DNA of 64,000 nt, taken from the NCBI GenBank assembly GCA_963921825.1, contig OY997588.1, positions 7,950,001 through 8,014,000 of the forward strand. The letters are read 5' to 3'. A program made the position numbers and the translations under genes. The DNA comes from Erodium maritimum (lineage: Eukaryota > Streptophyta > Magnoliopsida > Geraniales > Geraniaceae). The notes beneath the pieces were generated by a model. That model worked only from the letters and a program-made list of their open reading frames with translations. It did not search any database and had not been told where the DNA came from. Of the stretch, positions 11,136 through 21,600 are shown piece after piece (position 1 is the stretch's first letter; every line of letters begins with the position of its first letter).

Positions 11136-12194
11136 ATGGCCGATAAATCAGGAAAACCAAGAAAGGAGGAGGTCGTAACGAGAGAGTACACGGTCAATCT
11201 CCACAAACGCCTCCATGGATGGTACTGCTCTTTCATATCAAATCTCAGCTCTTCATTTTTGCTAGCAATTGCATTATCGTAGCATCAGAAACTGAAAAGT
11301 CTGATTGGTGATTGATTATTTGAGTTTGCTCATGATTTCCAATTTGCGGTCCTTAATCATCTTATGTGCGGAAGTATATAGATGAGCTAGATTTCATGTT
11401 GCTTTTTTAGTGGTAAACTAGAGGCCATAGCATGTGAAATTAACATTAAGCACTTCAAATTGGAATCAGGGGTAATAGGAAGCAGAAGAATTAAGCTGAA
11501 AACTCAACAATGCTGATCCTGTTGTTTCCAATGGTTGCTAAAATAATGGTCGATTAGGCACAACAACTTTAAATCTCCTTTTTATCGTTCTGTTCATATG
11601 CATTAAGTTATTGGGTTTTGTAGTGCATGCTATTTGGGATTTTTGATGAGAAAACGTAGATGCTAAATTGATCATTCATAAAGTGTTTTAATATAAATTG
11701 AAGTGTGTATCGTTTATAATGTTTCATTTCCTAACTAATTTCTGATGCGTTGTTTTGTTGAATTCAACTTTGTATTGATCCTGTGGATAAAGACATTCAA
11801 TTTGTACTTATGTTTTGGCAACTTTTCTAGAATTGTCAGAATCTTGTTCTCTAATTGAAGTCCTTAGTTCTGTGGATTAAATTAAGTTACCTTTTGATTT
11901 CTCATGTGTAGTACATTCAAGAAGAAGGCACCAAATGCCATCAAGGAAATTAGAAAGTTTGCCCAGAAAGCCATGGGTACAACCGATGTCAGGGTGGATG
12001 TAAAGCTGAATAAGCTTATCTGGAGCCGTGGTATCAGAAGTGTCCCCAGGAGGGTGCGTGTACGCATTGCTAGGAAGAGAAATGACGAGGAAGATGCAAA
12101 GGAGGAGCTGTATTCGCTCGTAACTGTTGCCGAGGTTCCAGCAGAGGGATTGAAAGGCATGGGCACTAAGGTCATTGAAGGAGATGACGAATGA
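11136..12194 (+). CDS. RPL31: 60S ribosomal protein L31 (eL31), two exons
   Basis: A 122-aa component of the large cytosolic ribosomal subunit near the peptide exit tunnel. Exon 1 is 11136-11221 ([20 protein letters not shown] and following); the intron begins gtactg at 11222 and ends tgtgtag at 11911; exon 2 is 11912-12194. The Cys codon is split TG/T across the junction, restoring HKRLHGCTFKKKAP. Conserved blocks are [40 protein letters not shown] and [11 protein letters not shown]. Length and intron position fit plant L31. The start lies in a good context (caacaATGGC) downstream of telo-boxes. Intact. Confidence 0.95.
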
Positions 12195-12505
12195 GTTGCA
12201 AACTTGTAGTAGTAGTTCCGTTCATGTGCTTGCTAATACATTTGTTCTGTCGGGGAATCGATTTTTTGTGCAAACTTCTTTTTTGTTTTAATATTTTCAT
12301 TGCCTTGGAACATGATTTGAAGTTCTTGCCAGTGTCTTCTCTTGCTCGCCCCCCTTTGTATCTTTTGTTGTTCGTGTTCAGTGTTGTTTATTTTCTTAAT
12401 TGTTAGTGCATTTGGGAGTACTTGTTTGGATCCAAAATTGAAAGGATCAATTTACATGGTCATGGTTTGTTTAGTCCTTTTATTTATATTTGTATACAAG
12501 TTGTT
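12195..12505. other. 3' flank of RPL31
   Basis: T-rich sequence expected to hold the RPL31 3' UTR. No other feature is seen up to the TIR element at 12506. Confidence 0.4.
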
Positions 12506-14376
12506 TTAGAGCATCCATAATACTAGTATGTTGGTGCTGTCTATTCGTGCTGTTTGTTCGATTTGAAATCAGAAACATGGGTAAGCCTTCTCTCTCAAAG
12601 TCCCCTTTGCTATATTTTTCTTCTTTCTGTACGTTACTGCTATCCCTGTATAGCGAATATGTTACTCTTGAGAGTAACATTCTCAAAGAAGAATAGAGTC
12701 TCTGTTGCATCAAAGCGTTACCCGAGATCAAAGAACAAAGTCCAGGTTTCAAAAAGCAATGGTACAAAATGCAACCAAGGTGAGAACAGACGTTCGAAAT
12801 CTCGGCCTCGAATTGTACCTGTGGATCGTGCCAAGGAGTCTGGGGGAGAGGAGACCGGTTCCAAAAATTCTGTTCCAGGTATTGAAGTTGAAACCCCTTC
12901 TGGTTCTGGCCACTTAGTACTGGTTACAGACAATCCTCCTGTGATCAGAAAAGAAGCTCTGTTTCACGCGGTAGTTCCCAAAGATGGTTATCAGTCAAGA
13001 ACGAAAATTTTCGTGTACAATATCCCCTTTGGGTCCAAAGACGTTTGGATTCGGACTATCTTTGTGGAATTTGGTGCTATTAAACCGACCATTGCGATTA
13101 AAAGACCTAATCGGAAGGGCCGGTGTTTCCGTTTCGTGGACTTTTTCTCGCCGGTTGTTGCTCAGAAGGCGATCAAGGCTTATGATGGCTTCAAGTATAA
13201 GGGGTATATCTTCTTCGTGGCTTTAGCCCGACCGAAAAAGGTGTCGTCTCCGGTTAGAAGTTCGCTGGCTCCAAAACAGAGCATGCTTGTTCCAAAACAG
13301 AGCATGCCTGCCACGGCGTCTCAAGCTTCGCACGAACAGGGTATTGATGGTGGAGGATCGGAAGTTTCTCTAGCACAGGTGCAGACGGAGGGCGGGAGTT
13401 TGTTGGAGCTATTGTTCACCGGTGGCCGGATTCCGACGTTGGTGACCGATTGGCTGTCAAAGGAGATTCGCACGCAAATCCTCCGTGTATTTCGCGATTC
13501 TCGGCAGATAATTGCCTTTTCTGGTGAGTTATCTTCGGAAGGATCGGATTGAAGAGATCCCGCTGATTTGGGTTCGATGGAGTTGTTACGCGGTGATGAA
13601 GCATCGTCTGTTTCGAGTGAATCACGTCCGATTTCTGTTGTTCAGGAAGTGGGCTCGAGTCTGGAGGGAGTAGCTCATGTTTTGGGCCTGTCACAAGCCC
13701 AATGTTTATTTGGGCAGGCTTCTGATCCAGCTGAAGCTTTAATTCAAATGGATGGTGTGACAGACCTTGCTAGAGATGTGGAAGGTGTGGCGACAGGGGG
13801 TTTGGAGGCATCAGTCGATAAAGGGGAGAAGGAGAGTAGCCCTTGGAAGGATGCCCTTCTCCAGCCCCGTCAAAGTCGACCTTCTATTTATACTGTTGTT
13901 ACTCGTTTAAGAGCTCGTTCCTTGACTCGGGAACGTTCTATCAAGGCAGCGCCTCCCGTTTCGACTTTGTGGAAGTCGTCCCACAAGGCTCGCCAGAAAT
14001 CGACACTTTAGTTTTTGTTTTGTCGTTTGGTGTTATCTGTTACTGGGGTCAAGGTTTATCCTTTTAGTTCTCCCCTTAGCAGAACTGCTCTGTAAGTGTG
14101 TTACTCGTCATTTTACCCTGCTTCTAATTGAATTAGGGCTTCATATTAATAAATTTTTCGAGTTTATCAAAAAAAAAATATTTCAGCAAATTCTCAACTA
14201 TTAACGGTCAATAAGTTTGAATTCGTGCTATTTTCTTCGCAAATTTCCAACCGTCGGTTCGCTGATGGTGAACTCACCACCACCTGCCCTCACCACCAGT
14301 TCAATACCGACGTTTTTTGCCTGTCAACGCCAACGCCTTACCACTGCCTTCCTCACAAACGTTGTGGATGCTCTTA
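12506..14376. mobile_element. Tourist/Harbinger-like TIR element enclosing a LINE fragment
   Basis: A 12-bp terminal repeat GAGCATCCATAA (12509-12520) matches in reverse TTGTGGATGCTC (14362-14373) with one mismatch. Each end is flanked by TTA (12506-12508 and 14374-14376), the target duplication of PIF/Harbinger elements. No transposase is present; the centre is filled by an RRM-containing LINE piece. Parsimony suggests a short MITE-like element later hit by a LINE, or a TIR element carrying LINE sequence. Confidence 0.6.
12554..14176 (+). mobile_element. LINE ORF1-like fragment with RRM domain and A-run tail
   Basis: One frame from about 12554 to 14011 is open except for a single TGA at 13550-13552. 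It codes a basic N-terminal part, then an RNA recognition motif with RNP2 (IFVYNI, about 13009-13026) and RNP1 (KGRCFRFVDF, about 13117-13146), then an unstructured tail. RRM-bearing ORF1 proteins are known from plant L1 lineages. A 17-bp word, TCCAAAACAGAGCATGC, is repeated in tandem around 13270-13306. The sequence ends in ten A at about 14167-14176. There is no endonuclease or reverse transcriptase. The 5' end is uncertain, so the first 50 codons may not belong. No convincing target duplication was found. Confidence 0.55.
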
Positions 14377-14807
14377 GTTTGGTCACTGAATTTCATATGG
14401 GCGAGACTCATTTATTCAGTTGCTTCAAATGCTGAAGCATGCCATGTTCATAAATGTGTGCGGTGCCTTCACCGCAGCCATTACTTTTGAGGATTTAAAT
14501 GCTGCGACAGTATGCATTCATTCATAACCGCAGCGGAATGCGAATCACCGATATTATTTTTCAAAACGTATTACAAATTAGGAGATAAATATTGTATTTT
14601 TTATCATGCCATTTTTGTTCTTCAGTTTTGAGTCGCAGAAAAGCAAAAAGAAAGTTTTTTTTTTAGCAATAGAACACAAGTAGTGGATATTTGATTAGTC
14701 GCTTCATTCAAATTACAACTTAATACACTTGCAATTACATACTAACACAAAGCTATTCACCAAACCCGAAACCCAAGTTCCAACACCGATACATCTCGGC
14801 CGAAACT
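14377..14807. other. Intergenic, 3' side of the DRT100-like gene
   Basis: No gene is seen. It should contain the 3' UTR of the minus-strand LRR gene that ends at 14808. Confidence 0.4.
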
Positions 14808-15923
14808 CTAGCAAGCTCTGAGTGGCTTCCCACAGAGGCAATCATTATTGATAAACGACGACGCTTCAAGGTGGTTGAACGGCGATCCCGCCGGAATCCT
14901 CCCGCACAAATGGTTGTGGCTCAAGTCCAAGTGTCCGATATACGAAGCCCCCGATATCGATCTCGGTATCGGACCCTTCAAATTGTTGTAGGACAAATCA
15001 AAAACCGTGAAGTACGATCTCGGCCCGAAAACGTCCGGTATGCTACCTTCCAGAATGTTCCGGCTCAGATTCAACGTGCTCACCGCCGAGTTAATCAAGC
15101 TCACTGGTATCGAACCCGAAACCCGGTTCCCGTCGAGGTTCAACGTGGAGAGAACCGCCATCCTCCCGAGCGATTCTGGTATCGAACCGGAAATCCGGTT
15201 CAGGGAGAGGTCGAGATCGGCGAGCCGGTATATGTTGGAAACGGAAACCGGGATCGACCCGGTTAGTTGGTTCCGGCTGAGGAGGGCTCGGCTGAGCATT
15301 CTCAATTTTCCGAAATTTCGGGGAATGGTGCCGGAGATTTTGTTGTTTCGGAGGTCGAGGTGCATCAAGGTGGAAATGTCGGTGAGGGAGGGAGGGATCG
15401 TGCCGGAGATCTGGTTGTCGGCGATGTTGAGGACGGTGAGCTGCTGAAGGCGGCCTATATCGGCCGGAATCGAACCGGTGAGCTTGTTTCCGATGAGGTC
15501 GATGATTCGGAGGAAGGATAAGGTGGAGATGCAGGCGGGGATGGGGCCGGAGATGCCTTTCCAGTCGGTGACGGTGAGGCTGGAGAGTCGGTCGAGCTTG
15601 CAGACGGCGGCGGAGATTGTGCCGGTCATGTAGCCGGTCCGGCGGGATTTCTGGAAAATGGGGTCCTCGGACTCGCCGCGGAGGTTGATGTCGGCCACGC
15701 GCCGGGAGCCCTGGTCGCAGCTGACGCCGTACCAGTTGTGGCAGCAGTCGGTGCCGGTCCAGGAGTTGAATACTCCGAGGTGGGTCTCGTGGAGGGCGGC
15801 TTTGAAGGCGGTGAGAGCTGCGAGGTCGGACGGTGGGCAGGCGGAGACGTGGGTGGTGAGGAGGAGCAGAGCCACCGTGAAGTGGTGGAGGAACCTGGCG
15901 ACAGGAGGAGGAGGAGGAGGCAT
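14808..15923 (-). CDS. DRT100: DRT100-like secreted leucine-rich repeat protein (copy 1)
   Basis: Intronless, 371 aa. The N-terminus has a hydrophobic signal peptide (FTVALLLLTTHVSA), followed by the LRRNT-type cap with paired cysteines (SDLAALTAFKAAL to the NWYGVSCD motif, about 30-70). About ten plant-type LRRs of the LxxLDLxxNxxSGxIP pattern follow to about residue 345, then a C-terminal cysteine cap, CLCGKPLRAC. There is no transmembrane segment or kinase, so it is an apoplastic or wall-associated protein. The name comes from the Arabidopsis clone found by complementing DNA-damage sensitivity in bacteria; a direct DNA-repair role is doubtful and a structural or recognition role is more likely. 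It is a paralogue of the gene at 38232-39344, similar in length and domain order but on the opposite strand. LINE-derived elements lie on both sides. Confidence 0.88.
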   Translation of the reverse strand: MPPPPPPVARFLHHFTVALLLLTTHVSACPPSDLAALTAFKAALHETHLGVFNSWTGTDCCHNWYGVSCDQGSRRVADINLRGESEDPIFQKSRRTGYMTGTISAAVCKLDRLSSLTVTDWKGISGPIPACISTLSFLRIIDLIGNKLTGSIPADIGRLQQLTVLNIADNQISGTIPPSLTDISTLMHLDLRNNKISGTIPRNFGKLRMLSRALLSRNQLTGSIPVSVSNIYRLADLDLSLNRISGSIPESLGRMAVLSTLNLDGNRVSGSIPVSLINSAVSTLNLSRNILEGSIPDVFGPRSYFTVFDLSYNNLKGPIPRSISGASYIGHLDLSHNHLCGRIPAGSPFNHLEASSFINNDCLCGKPLRAC

Positions 15924-16146
15924 TGTTGATTGATTACTTTAATGCTCTGTTTTTTTTTGGAGAGAGGAGAAAACAGAGGCTTTGAGTATGGCGGTAGAGT
16001 GTTGTGCGGAGATATGCTGATGCCAAAAGGTTGATTATATAATGAAAATAGTAGCTCATGAAGTGACTGTTTTGTCCCCATACATTTCTTTTAATCACTG
16101 TGACCCATTTAACATGTTGTTACAACTTACAACTAGGGTATGAGTT

Positions 16147-18639
16147 GCTAAAACTTTAATAAAGAATTTTTTGAGGGGAAATGGAAATATCATTAATGTA
16201 AAATAACTTTGTGACCTCAAACATGGAAGTATATTAATCAAGCTAACATAATTGAAAAAACAAGTGCAGAATACTTAAATGTGCTCTTTAGCATAATTGC
16301 GGTCGGAGGGACGGGACTGCGGTAGCATCCGGGAATACCGATACAGTATACTCCAAGCAGAAGAAACTGATCGAGCAGATCAGAGGATAAACGAACAACG
16401 GTGGACCAGTTACTCCCCCGGTATGTCAGCGTGCATCGTCCTCCCTTGAATGATAATGGTAGGGCTCCTGAACGCGGGAATGCTGACCCCGAAGTGGTAG
16501 GGCAGTGACACATCAGCTGTTGGTGATACCAATGCCACCTATACACCAGGAAGAAGGTACAGCCGACCAAACCCTCCCTGGCCCCGGAAGGACTCATTCC
16601 TGGAGGCGAGGGTGGTTGGAGCCCCCCGCCGCTGTAGGTGATAACTCATTTGACGCCGCCGAGTCCTCCTCCTCCTCAGGCTCCTCCTCCCTCACTAGCC
16701 TCTTGTTTCCAGATAGTAACGGTGTCAGATCCTTCGGTACCCATTCTTCCCGGCTCTCCTCCTCTCCAGCTTCACTGTGACCCCACCACCCCGACCCTTC
16801 CTTCCTCACTAGTGTTCGTGGGGTCTCTTTAGACCGTCCACCTCTGTCCGACACCCCTAAATAAGTCCAGTTTGTTCCTGGGGTAGCCTTCCCATGTTTC
16901 GCCTTCTCTATTGCCGACCTCGGATCCCCTGGTGCCCTCAGGGATACTCCCCTAGATCCTCCAACAACCGGACAGACCGGGAATAGATGACCCGCGCAGC
17001 AACATCCAAAACAGTGTTCAGGTAAATGTTCGTATGAAATAAGAAAACGTGTCCTTACCTGAGAGACGGATAGACGAAACCAAAGTTGACTCTGCAGGGG
17101 GATCCTGATATCCGCTCTGATTCGGACCTTCATAAAATCCCCCCAGCATAACCCATCCTTGTCCACATCCACGCCTTGGCAGACGCCCAGTGCATTGCCG
17201 ACCCTAAATCCCACATCCCTCGTCCATGCCCCAATTGGTAGGTTGGACACTCGCGCACAGGCCGAAAAATGATGGAATTGTAGATCACTAACCTGCATAT
17301 GAGCCCTCAGATCCGTAAAGAGGACCAGAGAATCCCAAAAAGACCAGGGTTCCCCCAGCAGAACCATTTCCCTTTCCTTAGCCGATCTGAAGAAAAAAGC
17401 GACCAGACCACCTTCCAATGGTTTAGCCTCAACCTTCATACCCCAGACGTACTCCATCATTGCCACTACTGATTTCCAGAAAATCTTCCTGGTAGTCAGG
17501 ACCTTGGCTGCCAGTGCATACTTATATGAACTCCCCCTGCTAGTAATCTCCTGAACTGGTACAACGACCTCCTTGATGTGCATAGCCCCCATATGACGGT
17601 CCAACGCCATCTGTTCCCCCCTATCAGAGCAAGTACCCAGTGATGCCCCCCTAAGAACCGGGTTCGCATGACCCGGCTGATCACCTTGCAAAGGAGGATC
17701 ATATCCAGTCGCCTGACCCGACCCGACCTTCGGGTCCGCCCCGACCCTCAGGTCCGGTCCAGCTCGCGTACCTCGGCCCGCTCCATATCGGGCAGCCCAA
17801 GCCGTCACGTCCCCCTTGCCTCCACGGGTCCAGCCCGGGTGAAGTCACGGCCCAGTTCGAGGTTGTCCAGCCCTACGTGCATCAGTCATGAATCCCCGGC
17901 CCAAGCCCACAACCTCCCTGACCCGATTGGGCGAAACCCTAGCATCCATACCCGCCGGCTCCTTTCCCTTTCTTCGCCGCCAAGTTACCTCCTCCGGCGC
18001 CGCCCTCGCCGCCAACTCCGACTCCGAGACAGGCCCTTCCGTCCTCACGTCTGTCCCAGACGCCGAGTCCGACAAAATCAGAACCGGAGCACCTCCCTCT
18101 CCGTGCTCCACCTCCCTGCCTTCACCATCGCCTTCCCGAGCCCCCATGCAACGCCCTACACCGGAGCTCAGACGCCTCGGCCTTGGGCCTTTCGCCGCCG
18201 TACGGCGGAGGGTGGCCGGACCATATCGGATCCGACCCCCCACCACCCATCCCTCCTCCTCCACTGGAAGGGCCGAGAAGCACATATCCGGCTGCCCCGA
18301 GATCCTCCCCGACCATAACCAGTCGACACTACCGGACTGGCTTTATCCTTCGGTGCCTCCTCCGACGAGGGCTCGACATCCCCCTCCGTCTCCTCCTCCG
18401 GCTCCAACCACCCATGGCCGAAGCCTTCTTCCTGCACCGGAGACACGCCCCGATCACCCGGCTTCGTCAGGCGAGGCCCCCAGTGCACCCCGTCTGCATC
18501 GCCGCCCTCGCCGCTCGCCATCGACTTCGATTGCTCTATGGATTGCGGCTGAATATCACAAAACTTCCTAAACCCTAGAGAGAGAGTAGTCGGCTGCGTC
18601 TGACTTGATATAGTTCGCTAAAACTTTAATAAATAATTT
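16147..18639 (-). mobile_element. ORF1-only LINE with 23-bp target-site duplication
   Basis: Direct repeats at 16147-16169 and 18617-18639 match at 22 of 23 positions (core GCTAAAACTTTAATAAA) and bound an element of about 2.45 kb on the minus strand. Its 3' end (left side) reads TTAATGATATTTCCATTTCC and then an A-run next to the duplication. This is the same kind of tail as the element at 39664-40505 and typical of plant LINEs. The inside holds a DUF4283/CCHC ORF1 but no endonuclease or reverse transcriptase, although both ends are present. It is therefore a shortened, non-autonomous LINE and not a simple 5' truncation. Confidence 0.7.
16594..18285 (-). pseudogene. LINE ORF1: DUF4283 plus CCHC zinc knuckle, one in-frame stop
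   Basis: A single frame runs from 18285 to 16594 with one TGA at 17845-17847. An overlapping frame starting at 18521 (MASGEGGDADGVHWGPRL) may be the original N-terminus before a frameshift. After a GC-rich Pro/Arg/Gly region, the DUF4283 core appears (KIFWKSVVAMMEYVWGMKVE, LVAFFFRSAKEREMVL, GEPWSFWDSLVLF). It is followed by the zinc knuckle CFGCCCAGHLFPVC, which fits CX2CX4HX4C. Such proteins bind element RNA for retrotransposition. The downstream 404-codon part is uninterrupted, which suggests fairly recent activity. Antisense GC-rich ORFs on the plus strand at 17668-18578 are shadows. Confidence 0.65.
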
Positions 18640-18968
18640 AAACTTTATTCGATTAGAATCAAATTCGAGTTTAGGAATATGTACAATAGAAAAAACCGTA
18701 TAAGAGAACTTAAGTCTTGAATTTAACTGTGTATCATAATGATATGAACTAGATAGAGAATTGGATTGTGAGTGGATGTTGGCTGGCTGCTGAATTTATT
18801 AAAAAAATTTAAAACAGTAATGTTATATAAATTTGAAAAAATTAATTAATAATAAAATAAAATAATTATAAAAAATATTAACACAAGTTATATATAAAAT
18901 AAACTTCAACTTTTATTCATACAACCTCCAAAAAAATACAAGTTGAAGCATAACATCCAACACACACA
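18640..18968. other. AT-rich flank of the Harbinger relic
   Basis: No gene is seen. The words TTGGCTGGCTGCTG at about 18779 resemble the sub-terminal end of Harbinger elements and may belong to the relic on the right. Confidence 0.35.
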
Positions 18969-20433
18969 TCATTTTTGTTGAAGTTTGGCCATTTTCACTT
19001 TAAGGTCTTCCATCCGGGCCCACAATTGGGACATCAGTAATGCGTGTCGGCTCAACTACTCTTCGTTGTAGTTGGATATGTCCTTCTCTTCCATGATAGT
19101 GTATTGGTTGAAGAGTTGATATCATTCCTTGGAGAACTCGATATGTTGCGCAGACTTCTGAAGTTTTAGTCCGTCCCTTTCTAAATCTATTCTGTTCGAG
19201 TTGGTCCTTGCTCGTTCCATGTCCTCCATGGAAGTTATTTGATCTTTGAGGGTCTTCCCCTTCCTCTTCGTAGAATTCTTCCCCAACGGTCGCTCTTCTA
19301 CTCGCCGAGGGGGAGGGGAATGGGGTCTTTACTCCCGACCTCCCTCAGTCAGATCGGAAGATACCCAATCTTGTTGGGACTAACCACCGAGAGGTATGTA
19401 ATCTTCACCGGTACTTGTGGGTGGGGTTGAGCTGTAAGTCTCAGCCTCATCCAACCGTTGTCGTCGTACATGAGCGATTGTGCCTTCCTTAGCGATGAAC
19501 TTGTCCTCGTTCTCAAGCATTTCGACCCAATGATCGAGGTTGAAATTTTTCGGGTCGCCCTTCGTCATTTTGTCATCCGGTATGGCTCTCCATACCTCCT
19601 TTGATGCCCTCATGTAGTCTTCATGGATCCATCCGCTCTGCACGTCGGCCTTCTTGACCTTCAGAAAAGCGAGGAACCTCTTGGTCTTGTCTGCAAGGTC
19701 GTTCCAATGGTTCTTGATGGGTCTCTAAGGGAAATACGGATAACGCCCACCCTCATTGTACCTATTCGCAACTATGCACCAGAATGTGTTACCTAGTTGG
19801 GAGTTGCCCTTAATCGGGTTTTTTTTATGTCTCGAGCCATCTTCGTATGAGGTGCCTCTCCGCCTCGACGATCCATTTTCTCTTAGGTTGTGTCACCCTT
19901 GCTGGTTGTTGTTGGGAAGGGATGGAAGATGATGATTGCGACGACAGGGTGTTAGTGTTGTCGTCGATGTGTTGTTCCCGTGGTTGAGGATCAGGGTACC
20001 CATAGTAGTTGGGACCAGAGTGGAATCTCCCTGGAACGGGGTTGTATTGCGGTGGAACCGGATAGATTTGACGAGGAAAGGGGTTGAATAATTGTGGAAA
20101 GGGCTGGAATTGACCTGGAAAGTGCTGGAATTGACATGTTCCAGCACTAACCCTAAACCCTAAACCCTAAACCCTAACCCTGAATTTCATTTTCCAACAT
20201 TATTGCTACTTCAAATAAAAAAATTTAAAAAGAAAAAAAAAGAGTTTGGAAGTACCTGAGTAGGAACCCGGTTGCATATAAGGGGTGAAACCACTGGAGT
20301 TCGCGGAATTCTCACCGGGTTGCGACAACAAGTCCCGAAAGTTTCCAAGGTTCCCGACAGTGAATTAAAAATCTTCCGACCTCCATTGTTCGTCATCCGA
20401 TGAATGGGAACGTTGAGTTTCGTCAACAGACAT
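18969..20433 (-). pseudogene. Harbinger ORF1 (SANT/NAM-associated) protein relic with an intron
   Basis: Read on the minus strand it begins MSVDETQRSHSSDDEQWRS (ATG at 20431-20433). After a gap that contains a telomeric tract, it continues as a Pro/Gln/Phe-rich stretch (FPGQFQPFPQ and similar, about 20130-19990), then RKWIVEAERHLIRRWLE and KGNSQLGNTFWCIVANRYNE (the trihelix-like SANT core, about 19880-19760), RTIGTTLQTR, EVWRAIPDDKMTKGDPKNFN (about 19610-19550), and a basic C-terminal block ending LKVKMAKLQQ at 18969. Stops and small indels break the frame (for example a stop after the SANT core near 19722). This protein normally partners the Harbinger transposase in DNA binding and nuclear import. 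No transposase is adjacent. Confidence 0.6.
20147..20181 (+). repeat. Interstitial telomeric repeat tract
   Basis: About five units of the plant telomere repeat in CCCTAAA orientation (ctaaccctaaaccctaaacc and onward), with some CCCTAA units. It lies inside the Harbinger ORF1 relic, most likely in its first intron. Confidence 0.9.
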
Positions 20434-21111
20434 TTTCGATCGGTTTTTGAGAAAGAGGAAGTTGGGAAGGAGAGTCTGAAACTAGAGAAAACTTAGTCAT
20501 TAATTTTTATTTATTTTTTTAAAAATAACAAAGTTGGTGCAAGCGTTTTCTAACAAATCTGCTTCGTCGTTGTTTCTTTGTTGGTGAAGATAGAGCTAGT
20601 GACCGTGGGTTTACAGAGAAGGGAGGAGTTTTTTTTGGTATTTTAGTATTATGAATGGTAAAAGAGGTAGTTTTGGTAATCTTAAAAATATTTGGAGTCA
20701 TGTACGTTGCAGATGACACTTTCTATCATTTTTACCGTTTTTGATAATTTGTAATAATTTTCATCATAGATAGCTGTGAAATAAAGGAAATTAGTGTAGA
20801 ATTATGATGTAAGAACGTGTCATAGAACGACGTGAAGAAATAGAGTTTATTTACCCATTTATAGATGACCAAAATTAGAAGATTTACCATTTTATTTTAC
20901 TACATGTACCTCTGTCACCATTCAATCTTAAATGTAGCTGTCTAGCCTTGTACTGAAACCTACTCCAGATATTATGTCTACAAAATCCAAGTTGACCTCA
21001 GTCTAGTTGTGTAACTAAAATTGTAAACCAATCAAATACAGTTTAAGATTATCAAGATTGTGAAAAACATTGATTCACTTGGGTTCATCTTTTATCGAAC
21101 AACTGAATCTT
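20434..21111. other. Intergenic, upstream of Harbinger relics
   Basis: Includes the 5' leader of the relic to the left (GAAAGAGGAAGTTGGG, about 20451-20470). No gene recognised in the rest. Confidence 0.4.
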
Positions 21112-21456
21112 AGAGCTTGTACGGTGCTTCGAACCGTTCCACGAACCGCAATCACGAACCACCATTTAGCGGATCGAGAGTCGCGCGTTGTGGAGCGGTG
21201 ATTATGCGAACCGCTAAATCGCGGTCACGAACCGCACATCGTGATTACGGTTCGCCGGTTCGCGCCTCACAAATCGCGTGCCAGTTAATGGTGGCTTGAC
21301 ACGTGGCCTTGTCGGGTCAAAAAAAATCTGACTATTGGCAACGGTCAGATAACGGTAACTTATTTTTTTTACTTTTATTCATTAAATCCGAATTTTCAAC
21401 CCTATAAATACCTCCAACTCCATTCTCAAACCACTAACTATTCTCCAACTTCTAAA
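21112..21456 (+). mobile_element. 5' end and leader of a second Harbinger element
   Basis: Starts with TTA then GAGCTTGTACGGTGC, similar to the GAGCATCC terminus of the TIR element at 12506-14376. It continues with GC-rich palindrome-prone sequence (GAACCGTTCC, GCGGTCACGAACCGC). It then has a leader, CTATTGGCAACGGTCAGATAACGG, followed by CCCTATAAATACCTCCAAC, the standard promoter-like leader before ORF1 in plant Harbinger elements. The coding part is missing, so only the 5' arm remains. Confidence 0.5.
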
Positions 21457-21519
21457 AAAGTATGTTAGAGTTATGTGTTAGAATATATCTATAATTGGAC
21501 TTTCAACTATTACCTTGTG

Positions 21520-21600
21520 TTTTTAGTTGAGTTGGTCCTCTAATATAGTATCGGAGTTTGGCACCTCACGGACCTAGGTTCAAACCTCACTCTTTACAAA
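21520..21600 (+). mobile_element. Possible tRNA-derived SINE head
   Basis: A box A-like AGTTGAGTTGGTCC (about 21524) is followed about 55 bp later by a box B-like GGTTCAAACCTC (about 21589). The spacing fits an internal Pol III promoter. The phrase GAGTTGGTCTTCTAATAT recurs at about 21643, suggesting a partial second copy. No A-tail or duplication was found, so this is weak. Confidence 0.3.

Noticed and set aside
12676..14199. ATTCTCAA as target duplication of the RRM LINE
   Set aside because: Only 8 bp and separated from the A-run by about 10 bases, so it is likely chance.
14871..15521. Plus-strand ORFs of 84-146 codons
   Set aside because: Shadows of the minus-strand LRR gene; repeated LRR codons keep other frames open.
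17668..18578. Long Pro/Arg-rich plus-strand ORFs
   Set aside because: They are antisense shadows of the GC-rich LINE ORF1 region.
20147..20181. Telomere or chromosome end
   Set aside because: Only about 35 bp, inside a transposon relic with unique sequence on both sides.
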